64,000 bases of DNA, from assembly GCA_963753725.1 (NCBI GenBank), contig CAVWDI010000029.1, forward strand, positions 337,789-401,788. The letters run 5' to 3'. Positions 8,457 to 17,777 of this stretch are shown one piece after another. The translations under genes and the position numbers were made by a program. The notes below the pieces were generated by a model that saw nothing but the letters and a program-made list of their open reading frames with translations, was not told the origin of the DNA and made no database searches. The stretch comes from CAVWDI01 sp963753725. Lineage in GTDB: Bacteria; Chloroflexota; Anaerolineae; Anaerolineales; UBA4823. Within the stretch, counting starts at the first letter, position 1; each line of letters opens with the position of its first letter.

Positions 8457-8978
8457 TTACACGTGCAACCCAGATAGCTCAAATATCTTCTCACCAGCAC
8501 GGATAGGCACTTCTAAGCGATTCTCTGCCGGCGGGAAGGGGCACGACCACATATCGTTGTAGGCGCAGTAAGGATTGTATGCTAAATTGAAGTTTATCCC
8601 AATCTTCCCACCTGCCAGTGGTACTGGCTCTAGGTAACGTCCTGCCGGATAAGTATCCACCCCGGCTTGAGAGTCGACAAAAGGCAGGAAATACCCATGC
8701 TCGTTATTGTATACGGTTAGCGCGGCTTCTTGCCCGTCAACCTCAAAGTTGACCCTTCCAAAACGTTGGTAAACCTGGACGTCTCCAGTGGAGGTCTGCA
8801 TCGTTATTTCATCTTTTTCATCAAACTCCTCCAGCTTTAGCTCCAATTCCAGGTCCAGATTTTCGGGGAAATATTCCAATCCTTTAAACCTGGCTTTTTG
8901 CTCACCAGATAGCGGGCTGTGGGGGCTGTCGGCAAAGAAGTGGTCTTTTTCGTGTCGGAACTCATCCAAATTATGCAT
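8457..8978 (-). CDS. DUF1684 family protein
   Basis: 173 residues, a full-length DUF1684 protein. Family features are the opening FRHEKDHFFADSPHSPL, the central VYNNEHGYFLPFVDSQAG, and the conserved NLAYNPYCAYNDMWSCPFPPAENRL near the C-terminus. There is no signal peptide or membrane segment, so it is likely cytoplasmic. The biochemical role of this family is not established. It is monocistronic and convergent with the ABC permease. Confidence 0.88.
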   Translation of the reverse strand: MHNLDEFRHEKDHFFADSPHSPLSGEQKARFKGLEYFPENLDLELELKLEEFDEKDEITMQTSTGDVQVYQRFGRVNFEVDGQEAALTVYNNEHGYFLPFVDSQAGVDTYPAGRYLEPVPLAGGKIGINFNLAYNPYCAYNDMWSCPFPPAENRLEVPIRAGEKIFELSGLHV

Positions 8979-9324
8979 ATCCTATCTCCTGATTATCGAT
9001 CCTGCCTTCGTATAAATTTATACCGGCAAGTTAATTTAGTGATTATCTCATTAATCAGACGCTGAAAAAGTAACCAATCTTACTTGAAATATTAATAACT
9101 ATTCACCTGACTGCAAGATATCCGCTGCCGTATTAAGAATACCCCTTAGCCAGTATCCATTCCTGATATTGATTTGAAAGCAACTTATTAGAACCGCAAA
9201 CATATATCAGGACGTGTCACGTTGTCACATATCCCCTATCCCATATCCTCCCTTCTTAATACAAAAAGGACTGCCCAACTAACGGGACAGCCCCTTCTTT
9301 TTTAAAAAATGTATCTTTTTTTTG
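8979..9324. other. Intergenic region, no gene seen
   Basis: 346 bases between two minus-strand genes. Stop codons are frequent in all frames, and no RNA gene or repeat was recognised. The only clear element is the terminator-like hairpin at 9262-9300. The promoter of the DUF1684 gene presumably lies here, but no good -35/-10 pair stands out. Confidence 0.6.
9262..9300 (-). terminator. Probable intrinsic terminator after the HdeD-family gene
   Basis: An imperfect hairpin made of GGACTGCCC and GGGACAGCCCC around a 7-base loop, flanked by A-runs and T-runs on both sides. It follows the stop of the minus-strand gene at 9325 by about 25 bases. It could work in both directions. Confidence 0.6.
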
Positions 9325-9861
9325 TTACTTTAGTCTGAATGCCGCGATGATGGCGAATATACCGCCTACGATACCGAATATACCAAGCACCCACGGCAGA
9401 GTCAGACCAGCGATAATCGGGTTTGCCAGCAGGACGATGCCGAACAGGATGCTCAAGACGCCCAGAATTCCAGCGCCCCATCCTTCACCCTGGAAAGCCT
9501 GAATCAGACGCACGATGCCCATGATCAAGCCCTGGATACCCAGCACAATCACCGCCACTGTGGGGACCAGCAGTGAACTCCACAGCGGGTGGCGCATGAT
9601 GACCAAGCCGGCCAGAATACCCAGGATGCCGATGAACAACTTCCAGCCCCATGCACTGCTGTCGATAAATATACTGATGATTGAAAAGATACCGGCCACG
9701 AACCAATAAATACCCATAATCCAGACCAGAACGGTTATGGTCATGCGCGGCTCCGCCAGCAGTAGTATACCGATGATTACTGCCGCGATGCCTTCCAGCA
9801 GAACGAGCCACCAGGGTATCGTTCTGCCGCCTTGTCCTTGTACTGCTTCAGCTGTTGCCAT
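9325..9861 (-). CDS. HdeD family membrane protein (DUF308)
   Basis: 178 residues with six predicted membrane helices in three short repeats, the usual HdeD/DUF308 size and layout. Recognisable parts are PWWLVLLEGIAAVIIGILLL at the start, WIMGIYWFVAGIFSII, and a final WVLGIFGIVGGIFAIIAAFRLK. In enterobacteria HdeD belongs to the acid-resistance island; in other bacteria its role is not known. Here it begins a run of small envelope proteins on the minus strand (DUF1269, holin-like), which suggests an envelope or stress function. Confidence 0.9.
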   Translation of the reverse strand: MATAEAVQGQGGRTIPWWLVLLEGIAAVIIGILLLAEPRMTITVLVWIMGIYWFVAGIFSIISIFIDSSAWGWKLFIGILGILAGLVIMRHPLWSSLLVPTVAVIVLGIQGLIMGIVRLIQAFQGEGWGAGILGVLSILFGIVLLANPIIAGLTLPWVLGIFGIVGGIFAIIAAFRLK

Positions 9862-10003
9862 AATTCTCCTCGCTTTCTAAAATTGATAATATCTTGATTT
9901 TTATCGGCAGAAAAATCTGCCGGTTCCAATTATACGTAATCGGGTTATTAAGTCAATCACCCAAAGAAAGAATCTCCGGGTGCTTCGGATAATATCTTCT
10001 CAC

Positions 10004-10495
10004 TTATGTGGTGCGCTTTTTGAGCTCATCACGCAGCGCTTCTTCCGCCTCGGGGTCCAGCGAAGTCTGGTAAATCTTTCCTTTGTAGGGCCTAAGACTG
10101 GCGATGGCGTAATCCGGATTGGCATCTCGCACAATGAAGAAAATCGCTGAAGTGCCGGGCTGCAGTTCATTGGTCACATCTTCGATGAATTTCTTATCTA
10201 CACCAGGTGCCGCCAGCTTGCCGACCAGGGCGCCGCCCAGCACGCCGAATAACAGCCCAACCACCGGGAACATAAGACCACCGATCAACAGACCCAGGAA
10301 GCCGCCGCCGACCGCGCCGACTTTGGCGCCGCGATCCATCTCGTTGTGCACATGCGCTTTACCTTCCGCATCCTTAACCACCACCGCAGAATCATCCAGG
10401 CTGATATAATCGCCTTTCTGTCCTTTGCGAAGCGATTCGCGCACTTTTTCGGCCTCGCCCTCATTGTCAAAAGTAATCACAATTATATTGGACAT
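10004..10495 (-). CDS. DUF1269 family protein
   Basis: 163 residues. It opens with NIIVITFDNEGEAEKVRESL and has the central Gly-rich double membrane segment GAVGGGFLGLLIGGLMFPVVGLLFGVLGGALVGKL (residues ~58-95; quoted in pieces by position), then a soluble C-terminal part with GTSAIFFIVRDANPD. This is the standard DUF1269 architecture: a ferredoxin-like soluble fold split by a glycine-zipper hairpin. The function is unknown, and members often sit near stress or membrane genes, as here. An AGAAGGAGAAT-type ribosome site precedes the ATG. Confidence 0.88.
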   Translation of the reverse strand: MSNIIVITFDNEGEAEKVRESLRKGQKGDYISLDDSAVVVKDAEGKAHVHNEMDRGAKVGAVGGGFLGLLIGGLMFPVVGLLFGVLGGALVGKLAAPGVDKKFIEDVTNELQPGTSAIFFIVRDANPDYAIASLRPYKGKIYQTSLDPEAEEALRDELKKRTT

Positions 10496-10591
10496 TTCTA
10501 TTCTCCTTCTAGATTGATTGTTGTATTATAAATGTTTTCCAAAAAATACAGACACCATTCTAAACTGTGGGTAGGTGTCACCGATTAAATA

Positions 10592-10963
10592 TTAATCATC
10601 CACCAGCACCAGAGAAAGCACAAACGAAACGATACTCACTACCAGCGCTCCCAGGAAGGCTGCCCACAACCCGTCCACAACAAAGCCTATATTCAACACG
10701 TTCACCGCGATCAATGATGACAGCCATAATGTAAATGCATTGATCACCAGTATAAACAGTCCCATGGTAAGCACAATACATCCGCACGAAAAGAATTTTA
10801 AAATCGGGCGGATAATGGCATTGATCAACCCCAGGACGACCGCCATCACACTGAAGGCAATCCAGCCATCCGTCCCTAATACATATATTCCATCGATCAG
10901 CCATTCTGCCGCAAAAAGGGCGATGACAATAATAATCCAGCGGATAATCATTTTCAGAATCAT
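10592..10963 (-). CDS. Four-TM phage-holin superfamily IV protein (PF04020-like)
   Basis: 123 residues with four hydrophobic helices. The motif VLGLINAIIRPILKFFSC (residues ~42-60) and ending FLGALVVSIVSFVLSLVL are typical of the 'Mycobacterial 4 TMS phage holin' family. Most bacterial members are chromosomal, not phage-borne, and have no proven holin role. No lysis or phage genes are nearby, so this is taken as a small envelope protein. Confidence 0.87.
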   Translation of the reverse strand: MILKMIIRWIIIVIALFAAEWLIDGIYVLGTDGWIAFSVMAVVLGLINAIIRPILKFFSCGCIVLTMGLFILVINAFTLWLSSLIAVNVLNIGFVVDGLWAAFLGALVVSIVSFVLSLVLVDD

Positions 10964-11065
10964 TTTCTAGCTCCCATTAACTTCACCAGTTGAACATTTC
11001 CAGTAATCTTTTATCCAGTAATGTTCATTTCCACGACGGGTAAAGGTCTTCCGCAGGGCTTTGAG

Positions 11066-12049
11066 TCAGTTAAACAGATTGGAACCGTCGCGGGTCATCA
11101 CGTAAATCTCCTGGTTTGTGTCCCGGTTTGATGAAAAAGCGATCCACTCCCCGTTAAATCGCCATGCTGGATAATTATCCGCGGCCGGGTTGTTGGTCCT
11201 GTTTTGAGGATTTCCGCCATCCACATCCATTACGTAGACTTCCGGGTTTCCATCCCGCTCGCTCATAAATACGATTTGATTGCCATCCGGTGACCCGCTT
11301 GGATAATTATCCGCGGCCGGGTTTTCTGTCAGGCGCGCCAGTTCCGATCCATCCGAATTCATACGGTAAATTTCTGGGTTGCCGTCACGTTCAGAAGTAA
11401 AGACGATCAAATCGCTGCCAAAAAGGATGCCCCCGCTTTCGAACCACTGCGGCTGGTAATCCTGAACGCCGGGCGCATTCGATAGGTTGTGAATGCCGGG
11501 ACCATCGATTTGGATTGTATATACTTCCTGGTCACCGTCCCGGTTGGTTGAAAACACAATCCAGTTGCCGTCCGGTGACCACGAAGGATACAGATCCTCC
11601 GCCAGCTCATTGTTCGTTATATTGCGAATTTCTGTTCCATCTTTGTTCATGATATATATTTCGAAATTACCGCTGCGGTTAGAGGCGAAGGCGATCTGGT
11701 TTCCATCTGGCGACCAGGTAGGCTGTGTGTCAACTGCAGGGTCGTTGGTTAAGCGGATCATCTCAAAATTCTGCGTACCGATTGAATAAATTTCAGCATT
11801 GCCGTCCCGGTTTAGATTCAAAGACAATCGCCCCTTTTCCAATATCGACGACTGGTTCGGTTGGTTCACCGGTAGGAGGCAAGGTCGGCGGGACGGTGGG
11901 CGGCAGTGGGGTTTCGGTAGGTGGGATTGCAGAGGCGGTGATGGACGGGTTAGCCGGGTCGCACGGGTCAGGATCATCACCGTCAATGATGCTGTCCTTA
12001 TCCGTATCCGGATCGAGCGGGTCCGGGCAAGGCGGCGTCTCGTCGCCAT
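11066..12049 (-). CDS. PD40 beta-propeller C-terminal part of the large NEW3-like/TSP3 protein
   Basis: This frame continues the protein begun at 13975. The true part starts near 11820 (SNRDGNAEIY) after a frameshift. It contains about six TolB-like PD40 repeats with the pattern W-SPDG-x-IxFxSNRDGN-EIYxM-DG, which build a small beta-propeller. Such propellers bind peptides, sugars or partner proteins and are usually extracytoplasmic. The first ~75 residues of the open frame (Arg/Ser-rich) are an out-of-frame artefact. The gene ends 102 bases before the holin-like gene and reads in the same direction. Confidence 0.82.
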   Translation of the reverse strand: MATRRRLARTRSIRIRIRTASLTVMILTRATRLTRPSPPLQSHLPKPHCRPPSRRPCLLPVNQPNQSSILEKGRLSLNLNRDGNAEIYSIGTQNFEMIRLTNDPAVDTQPTWSPDGNQIAFASNRSGNFEIYIMNKDGTEIRNITNNELAEDLYPSWSPDGNWIVFSTNRDGDQEVYTIQIDGPGIHNLSNAPGVQDYQPQWFESGGILFGSDLIVFTSERDGNPEIYRMNSDGSELARLTENPAADNYPSGSPDGNQIVFMSERDGNPEVYVMDVDGGNPQNRTNNPAADNYPAWRFNGEWIAFSSNRDTNQEIYVMTRDGSNLFN

Positions 12050-13862
12050 CCATCAATTTATCCTTATCCGTATCCGGGTCTAATGGATTGCTCCCGATCT
12101 GAACTTCATGACCATCAAACAGTTTGTCCTCATCCGTGTCAGGGTTAAGCGGATTGGTTGCGCGCTGCACTTCATCTCCGTCGCCTAGACCATCCCGGTC
12201 AGAATCTGGAACCAACGGGTCCGTACCACGCTGGACCTCATCCCCGTCATTAAGCTGGTCGGTGTCGCTGTCTGGCCGCAGCGGGTCAGTCCCGCGTTCC
12301 ACTTCATCACCATCTGACAGCGCATCCCCATCTGTGTCCGGAAGCAAAGGATTTGTTATATACACTTTAACCTCAGGACCATCCTGCAGCAGGTCTGTGT
12401 CCGTATCCGGGTTATTCGGATCTGTACCAATTTCTGTTTCTTCCCGGTTGGTCAACCCGTCGCCATCCGTGTCTTCTTCGCCGATGACCGCCGCTGCAGT
12501 TTGGTTGCTTGATGCGGTTTGGGTTGCCTGATCCGCAGCCGAGACATCCGTTTGCCTTTGCAGCAGTAAATAAGTCGTAATACACGCCGCAGCCAGGCAC
12601 AACACCAGTACCACAGGTATCACCCAAATAGGTATCCAGGCGTGGGCAGTGACCTTTCCACTTAATGTCTCACCCCCGCCGTCCCTCGACCTGACCTGGA
12701 CGGAATAAGGGTATTCTGATTCCCCGCCAAGCAGCTGGCGTCTTATGGGCGCTGCCTGGAACTCGGCCGCCCCAATTTCTCCGGCCGCTACCGCCAGGTC
12801 CTGAACATCAACTGGTTCAAATTGTAAATCTTCACTGGACCACTTAATATTAAAATTACCCTGGATATTGCCCTTGTTTTCAACGGCAACTTGAGCCGTC
12901 TGACCGGCTTCGATTTGAGGCGGACGCAGTTCGCTGCTGAACAAAGAATACACACCGACCGTCAGGATGCACTCCACTTCCGCGGTCTGTTCCGGGGAAT
13001 TCTGGCTGATGAAGTGAATTTTGAACGCGTTCCTACCCGCCTTGCTTTTGGCGTGGCGCGGCGGCTGCACCTGCAGTGTTATTTCTTTTTGCTCCCCCGG
13101 CTGCAGATGGGTGACCGGCGCGGCTGATGAAACCCAATTTACCGGAACTCCTGAAACCGACAGCTTAAAATAATCCTCCGTGAGACCCTGGTTCAACAAT
13201 ACGATTAGAATAGTGACAACCGTACCTGGATTTACCACGAACTGGGTCGCTTCCATTAATACACCAATCCGTCCTTTAATTTCATACGCCGCCACCGTCA
13301 GTGTTGCTCCAATTTCAAGCACATTTTCAGGCGCTGACTGGCCGAATATTCGGATGACGATGGGATATCTGCCAACCCTTCCATCTGGAGGAGGCGGTGG
13401 CTGAACATTGAAGAACAGCTCTCCCTGTTCATCTGCTCCCAGGGTTTTTATCGGGGTAGATGTTGTTACCCACCCGCCCGGGATACCTGTCAGGGATGCC
13501 TCAAAAAACTCGCTCTCCGCGCCATTATTGCTCAATAACAGGCGGATGGTGGCGCTGCTTCCGGGAGCGACTGAGTATTGGGTGAACTCTACCAAAACAC
13601 CGGCCTCTCCCTGTATTTCATACGCCGCCACAGTTAACTGGCGTTCAAGGGTTGCTTTATACCCGGGTTCAACCTGGCTGCTGAGCTCAAATTCAAGCGT
13701 ATAATTTCCGGCGCGGCCATCAGGTGGGGGAGGGGGTTGGATGGAGATTGTGACATTTTTTTGATCGCCAGGGGAGAACTGCATGACCGGTTGAGGAATG
13801 TGGATCCACTCAGAGGGCACACCCGACAGGTTCAATTGGAATGATTTCTTTTTCATCGCCAC
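11793..13862 (-). CDS. NEW3-like repeats, membrane helix and thrombospondin-3 repeats (N-terminal and central part)
   Basis: This main frame encodes, in order: three Ig-like NEW3/COG1470-type domains (each ~120 residues, with a repeated QPPPPPDGRxGxY motif), a single membrane helix IPIWVIPVVLVLCLAAACIT (near residue 395), a Gln/Thr linker, and about eight Ca2+-binding thrombospondin type-3 repeats (pattern DxDxDGLxDGDEVxxGTDPLxPD). A PD40 propeller follows in another frame. The real start is probably ATG at 13975 (MSEQPPIDPLRIELQIEP, with AGGA upstream); two small frameshifts near 13915 and 13850, both in A-runs, separate it from this frame. There is no signal peptide, so the membrane helix sits mid-protein. 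The function is unknown; a calcium-dependent envelope sensor or scaffold is one guess. Confidence 0.82.
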   Translation of the reverse strand: MAMKKKSFQLNLSGVPSEWIHIPQPVMQFSPGDQKNVTISIQPPPPPDGRAGNYTLEFELSSQVEPGYKATLERQLTVAAYEIQGEAGVLVEFTQYSVAPGSSATIRLLLSNNGAESEFFEASLTGIPGGWVTTSTPIKTLGADEQGELFFNVQPPPPPDGRVGRYPIVIRIFGQSAPENVLEIGATLTVAAYEIKGRIGVLMEATQFVVNPGTVVTILIVLLNQGLTEDYFKLSVSGVPVNWVSSAAPVTHLQPGEQKEITLQVQPPRHAKSKAGRNAFKIHFISQNSPEQTAEVECILTVGVYSLFSSELRPPQIEAGQTAQVAVENKGNIQGNFNIKWSSEDLQFEPVDVQDLAVAAGEIGAAEFQAAPIRRQLLGGESEYPYSVQVRSRDGGGETLSGKVTAHAWIPIWVIPVVLVLCLAAACITTYLLLQRQTDVSAADQATQTASSNQTAAAVIGEEDTDGDGLTNREETEIGTDPNNPDTDTDLLQDGPEVKVYITNPLLPDTDGDALSDGDEVERGTDPLRPDSDTDQLNDGDEVQRGTDPLVPDSDRDGLGDGDEVQRATNPLNPDTDEDKLFDGHEVQIGSNPLDPDTDKDKLMDGDETPPCPDPLDPDTDKDSIIDGDDPDPCDPANPSITASAIPPTETPLPPTVPPTLPPTGEPTEPVVDIGKGAIVFESKPGRQC
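11960..12480 (-). repeat. Tandem thrombospondin type-3 Ca-binding repeats (coding)
   Basis: About eight consecutive ~60-base units encode DxDxDGL-DGDE-Q-GTDPL-PD repeats. Codon differences between copies are moderate, so the array is old enough to have drifted. The repeats make alternative frames on the opposite strand look open over several hundred bases; those are not genes. Confidence 0.8.
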
Positions 13863-14119
13863 TGAAAATAATTTTCAGCGGTATGGTGACGCTGCTGCCG
13901 GGCGCAACTTTATAAATTTTTAGGCTCAATCTGAAGCTCAATGCGTAATGGATCTATAGGTGGCTGTTCACTCATATTTCATTTTCCTGGTCCGTTATTA
14001 AAATTCGGGGGTTTCTTACAATGCCTTTGGTTTAATTCTCAATCTCGTTCTGCGGACTTTCCGCTTCATCATCGTAACTTTGCGAGGGATTTTTAATCTC
14101 GCCATCAGTAGGATCACTT

Positions 14120-15364
14120 TCACGCTTCAGTAATTGACCAGCCTTTTCCTTTATCTCTTCGAACAGATTCTCGCAGGGAAATATCACTTTCTGGCGGAGG
14201 TCGATCGAGATGCTGGAAGGGCTCTTCACCAATCACATGACTATATAAATAGCGGGTAATTTCCCTACCGGAAGCGATCACCGGTGCCGCCAGGAGTGCG
14301 CCCAAAATCCCCCATACTGAGGCGCCGACCAGCACACCTAAGATGATAACCAGGGGATGCAGCTTTACTGATTCACCCATAACACGCGGGACAACAATCG
14401 TGTTCTCAAGGAAATTTATAATAATATAGAATCCGATCACGATTAATGCAAATACAAAATTGTTGATCGCAAAGTGATCTGACCCTTGCAAAAGCGCTAC
14501 AATAACTGCAGGAATGGCTGCAAGCAGCGGGCCAAGGTTAGGGATAATCTCCAACAATCCTGCGATAATTCCCAGCGCAAAAGCTCCAGGCACCCCCAGG
14601 ATTGTCAATCCAAGCCAGACCGCCGTGCCAATAATGACCATTAAAATGACCTGGCCGCGGAAAAACGCATCCCAGATTTCTCGCAACCTCCCAAACAGGG
14701 TTCTGACTTCTGATCGGAATGCTTCTGGAACCATATTAATAAACCCATTGATAAAGCGGTCACCATCTATACTGAGATAGATCGAAGAGATGATCAAGAA
14801 AAGAAATCCGATAAAACCGGAAAAAACGATCCCAAGGACATCCACCGCCACGCCGTAACTGAGCGCAAACGCCTGACCGACCGAAGGGATAATTGCCGCC
14901 AATGAGGGCAGCTCAGGTGTGACAATCGAATCCGCGTCCTTAAAAACGGTCAATAACGGATCAACCACCGGGTCAAGCACAACGCTGAATCCCAGGAACT
15001 GCAGGCTGGCATCCTTCAACCCCAGCAGTGAATTTTCCGACCACAGCATGCTGTTAGCGATCAGGGCTTCATAATCCAGGCTGAATAAAAAGTTGACTGC
15101 GTTAATGATGGGAGGGATCAGAACCAGGGGCGCCAGCACGATAACGATCGCAACCAGTAAATAAGATACCAGGACTGCCGCGCCGCGCGGGAAACGGAAG
15201 CGCACATCAAGCCAGGTTATCAACGGTCTTACCAACAGGGCGATTAGTGAAGCGATCACCAGCATCGCCAATACGGAACGGCTTATATAAATAACCGTTA
15301 ATGCAAACAAAAACAATCCAATCCCAACGATGTACTTAGTAGTAGATTTCCATTCCGTGTTCAT
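14120..15364 (-). CDS. AI-2E family transporter (PF01594)
   Basis: 414 residues in this frame. Eight hydrophobic helices follow the family plan, with GTAVWLGLTILGVPGAFALG and the conserved PNLGPLLAAIPAVIVAL near residue 275. Despite the name, most members are ion or small-molecule antiporters, so no quorum-sensing role is claimed. Near 14170 the frame shifts: the last ~20 residues (ESVRRDKGKGWSITEA) are out of frame. The true tail is FEEIKEKAGQLLKRES...SPQNEIEN, ending at 14032, an acidic cytoplasmic tail. It lies between the TSP3/PD40 protein and an MBL-fold gene. Confidence 0.9.
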   Translation of the reverse strand: MNTEWKSTTKYIVGIGLFLFALTVIYISRSVLAMLVIASLIALLVRPLITWLDVRFRFPRGAAVLVSYLLVAIVIVLAPLVLIPPIINAVNFLFSLDYEALIANSMLWSENSLLGLKDASLQFLGFSVVLDPVVDPLLTVFKDADSIVTPELPSLAAIIPSVGQAFALSYGVAVDVLGIVFSGFIGFLFLIISSIYLSIDGDRFINGFINMVPEAFRSEVRTLFGRLREIWDAFFRGQVILMVIIGTAVWLGLTILGVPGAFALGIIAGLLEIIPNLGPLLAAIPAVIVALLQGSDHFAINNFVFALIVIGFYIIINFLENTIVVPRVMGESVKLHPLVIILGVLVGASVWGILGALLAAPVIASGREITRYLYSHVIGEEPFQHLDRPPPESDISLRESVRRDKGKGWSITEA

Positions 15365-15438
15365 AATGGCTTACCAGATCATTTTTTATAACTTGAATAT
15401 CCCGATTTTTGTCGTTAAATAATTGTACTCCAACAGGA

Positions 15439-16215
15439 TTAAGTTTCCACTGGCTGGTTTGGCCGGTATGATTCGCCTGGTTCCAGTATCAGCACTTCGA
15501 CTTCTGGAGCGAACCGTGCTGCGAAGGCGGCAAACGCCCTGGGCGGCTCGGATAATATTCGCGGCATAATCCATTTTAACCCAAAGGGGAAGAATGTCCC
15601 CCAGTGAATGGGTATTGCCAAAGCGGGTTTGAGCAGTTTAAGCGCCTGGGCGGCTTGAAGCGGATCTAAATGACCCGCGCCCAGATTTGGACCCCAGCCC
15701 CATACTGGCAGCAAAGCGACATCTAAATCAGATGCTAATTCTTCCATTTCAGAAAATAAATCCGTATCTCCCGCAAAATATATACGTTTGGTACCTTGGA
15801 TCATATAACCAACCGTCTCCGCCTGTTTGCTGTATCGGAAGCGCGCCCCATCATGCTCGGCGTGAGTGGCTGTGATCTTTAAATTTCCGATATTAAAACT
15901 TTCACCCCTTGTTATCTCCTCGACATTATGGATGCCGCCTTTTTTCAGTATCTGCGCAGTTCCGCGCGGCGCCACGATGCGCGTATTTTGATCCAGCATA
16001 CGCAGTGAAGGGAAATCCAAATGGTCTGAGTGCGCGTGCGAGATCAATACAACTGAGATGTTTTTTAAAAACGATCGATCTGTGATCTGCCGCTGGCGCT
16101 GCAAATGCCATACCCTCTTCCTGAGCAGTGGATCGGTTAAAATCCGCTCTCCATCCATATCTACCAGCAGTGATGCGTGACCGAGAAATGTGATCTCCAT
16201 GCCAGCTGTCATCAT
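15439..16215 (-). CDS. Metallo-beta-lactamase fold hydrolase (UlaG-like)
   Basis: 258 residues. The metal-binding motif HAHSDHLD lies near residue 58, the next His in THAEHDGARF near 115 and the metal-bridging Asp in YFAGDTDLFSE near 148, with a late His in PIHWGTF. This spacing fits the UlaG/YtkL-like group of hydrolases; the natural substrate is not predictable. It starts with ATGATGACAG overlapping the mgtE stop by 4 bases, so translation is probably coupled. A start at the third Met (MEITFLGHAS) is also possible. Confidence 0.88.
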   Translation of the reverse strand: MMTAGMEITFLGHASLLVDMDGERILTDPLLRKRVWHLQRQRQITDRSFLKNISVVLISHAHSDHLDFPSLRMLDQNTRIVAPRGTAQILKKGGIHNVEEITRGESFNIGNLKITATHAEHDGARFRYSKQAETVGYMIQGTKRIYFAGDTDLFSEMEELASDLDVALLPVWGWGPNLGAGHLDPLQAAQALKLLKPALAIPIHWGTFFPFGLKWIMPRILSEPPRAFAAFAARFAPEVEVLILEPGESYRPNQPVET

Positions 16216-17567
16216 ACAACTCTAATAAAAACCAACGTCGCTAGACCTAAATAAAGCAAATAACCCAGGGTGTCCGTGATGGTTGAAACAAGGATCGGTG
16301 AAGCAAGTGCCGGATCGATCTTCAATACCTGCATAATGAGCGGCACAGATCCGCCTGCCAATCCCGCGCCGATCATGTTCAACAGAGTCGCTAATCCCAC
16401 CACCACTCCCAACATGGGCGTTCCTTTCCAGATCAGGGCGATTCCTGCCACAAGGACGCCAATAACAATGCCGTTTGTTAACCCAATCAAGACTTCTCGC
16501 CCAATTGCTCTCAAACCATGGCGAGGGCTGATCTCACCCAGCGCCAACCCGCGCACGATTACCGTCAGCGTTTGTGTGCCCGCGCTTCCGCTGACTCCTG
16601 CCACTATGGGGAAAAATGCCGCTAATATGGCAACCTGAGCGATTGTGTTTTCGAATAGACTCAACACTGCCACCGAAACCATTGCTGTGCCAAGATTTAA
16701 GACCAGCCAGGGCAGCCGCGTCCGCAGTGCAGATGAAATGGGTACGTTAACATCCTGCTCTTCAGGGATACCACCCAGGCGGTAGATATCCTCGGTGGCC
16801 TCATCTTCCAACACATCCACCAGGTCGTCATGGGTGATGATCCCCAGCAATTGTCCATCCTTATCAATAACTGGCAAAGCAAGCAGGTCGTAGCGCGCCA
16901 TCAGACGTGCCGCCTGTTCCTGATCAGCATCCGCCGGAATTGATATAACATCCGGATCCAGAATCTGATTAATTAGTTCATCCGGTTGGGCTACCATAAG
17001 CTTGTATAAAGAAACAATCCCTACCAGACGATTATTGTTATCGACCACGTAAACGTAATGGATGTCTTCGGATTCTAAATCCTGGCTGCGTAAATATTGG
17101 ATTGCTTCACCGGCGTTTATATCTTTATGCAGCACAACCCTGGCGGAGGTCATCAGCCCGCCGGCTGTTTCATCCTGGTGCTCCAGCAGTGTCCGTATTT
17201 CCTCCGAGTCATCCAGCACAGAAAGAGCCTCTGCAACCTGCTCGGGATCGATATCCCCCAGCAAGTCCGCTGCTTCATCTGGTTCCATCCTGTTCAAGAT
17301 AGATGCCAGATCACCGGTCTCCATACGCGTGGCAATCTCTGCTGCATGCTCGTCTTCCAGTTCTTCAAGGATATCCGCCGAGTCCTCCGGGTCCAAACGC
17401 GGCAGCAGCTGATCCTGCGAATCTGGCGACAGCTCGTAAAAGACGTCCGCCTGATCAGCTGGACGCATCGCTTCGACAAGGTCTACCGCCCGGTCCCAAT
17501 CTTCTCCGGATAGAGCCTCTCGTAGCTGATCTAAAACATCCTCAATATTTATTTGATCTAAAGTCAT
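16212..17567 (-). CDS. mgtE: Magnesium transporter MgtE
   Basis: 451 residues from the preferred ATG at 17567, which has a GGGGAGA site 4 bases upstream; an in-frame ATG at 17615 lacks a ribosome site. Domains in order are the superhelical N-domain with acidic repeats (residues ~1-125), two CBS domains (~130-255, containing IPADADQEQAARLMARYDLLALPV) and five membrane helices with the pore-side motif SGSAGTQTLTVIVRGLALGEI split near residue 325. The acidic N and CBS domains sense cytosolic Mg2+ and close the pore. No M-box riboswitch was recognised upstream. It overlaps the following MBL-fold gene by 4 bases. Confidence 0.95.
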   Translation of the reverse strand: MTLDQINIEDVLDQLREALSGEDWDRAVDLVEAMRPADQADVFYELSPDSQDQLLPRLDPEDSADILEELEDEHAAEIATRMETGDLASILNRMEPDEAADLLGDIDPEQVAEALSVLDDSEEIRTLLEHQDETAGGLMTSARVVLHKDINAGEAIQYLRSQDLESEDIHYVYVVDNNNRLVGIVSLYKLMVAQPDELINQILDPDVISIPADADQEQAARLMARYDLLALPVIDKDGQLLGIITHDDLVDVLEDEATEDIYRLGGIPEEQDVNVPISSALRTRLPWLVLNLGTAMVSVAVLSLFENTIAQVAILAAFFPIVAGVSGSAGTQTLTVIVRGLALGEISPRHGLRAIGREVLIGLTNGIVIGVLVAGIALIWKGTPMLGVVVGLATLLNMIGAGLAGGSVPLIMQVLKIDPALASPILVSTITDTLGYLLYLGLATLVFIRVV

Positions 17568-17777
17568 TTTGTCTCCCCGGTTTACCGGGAGGTTCCCAAC
17601 AATGTATTCCATCACGGGTTGGCATTTCTTTTGATGGAGGTTATGTATTTTACATCACAAGTTGTCAACAGAACCGCAGGTTTTCTTCGCCATCCTACAA
17701 TACCGGATATAATTTAGTCTTGTATAGGCTAATTCTACCCAATTTCAATCATTTGCATCTCCTCGACACCCTATATC

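Noticed and set aside
10592..10963. Possible prophage remnant because of the 'phage holin' family match
   Set aside because: The family is mostly chromosomal, and no integrase, lysin or structural gene is near.
11725..12531. Several Ser/Gly-rich plus-strand frames
   Set aside because: They are mirror frames of the repetitive TSP3-coding DNA; the repeat periodicity keeps stops away.
14120..15364. Quorum-sensing (AI-2) exporter
   Set aside because: The family name is historical; many members are ion or osmolyte antiporters and no luxS-related gene is present.
16212..17777. M-box riboswitch upstream of mgtE
   Set aside because: The ~200 bases before the start show no recognisable M-box core; not excluded without a covariance search.
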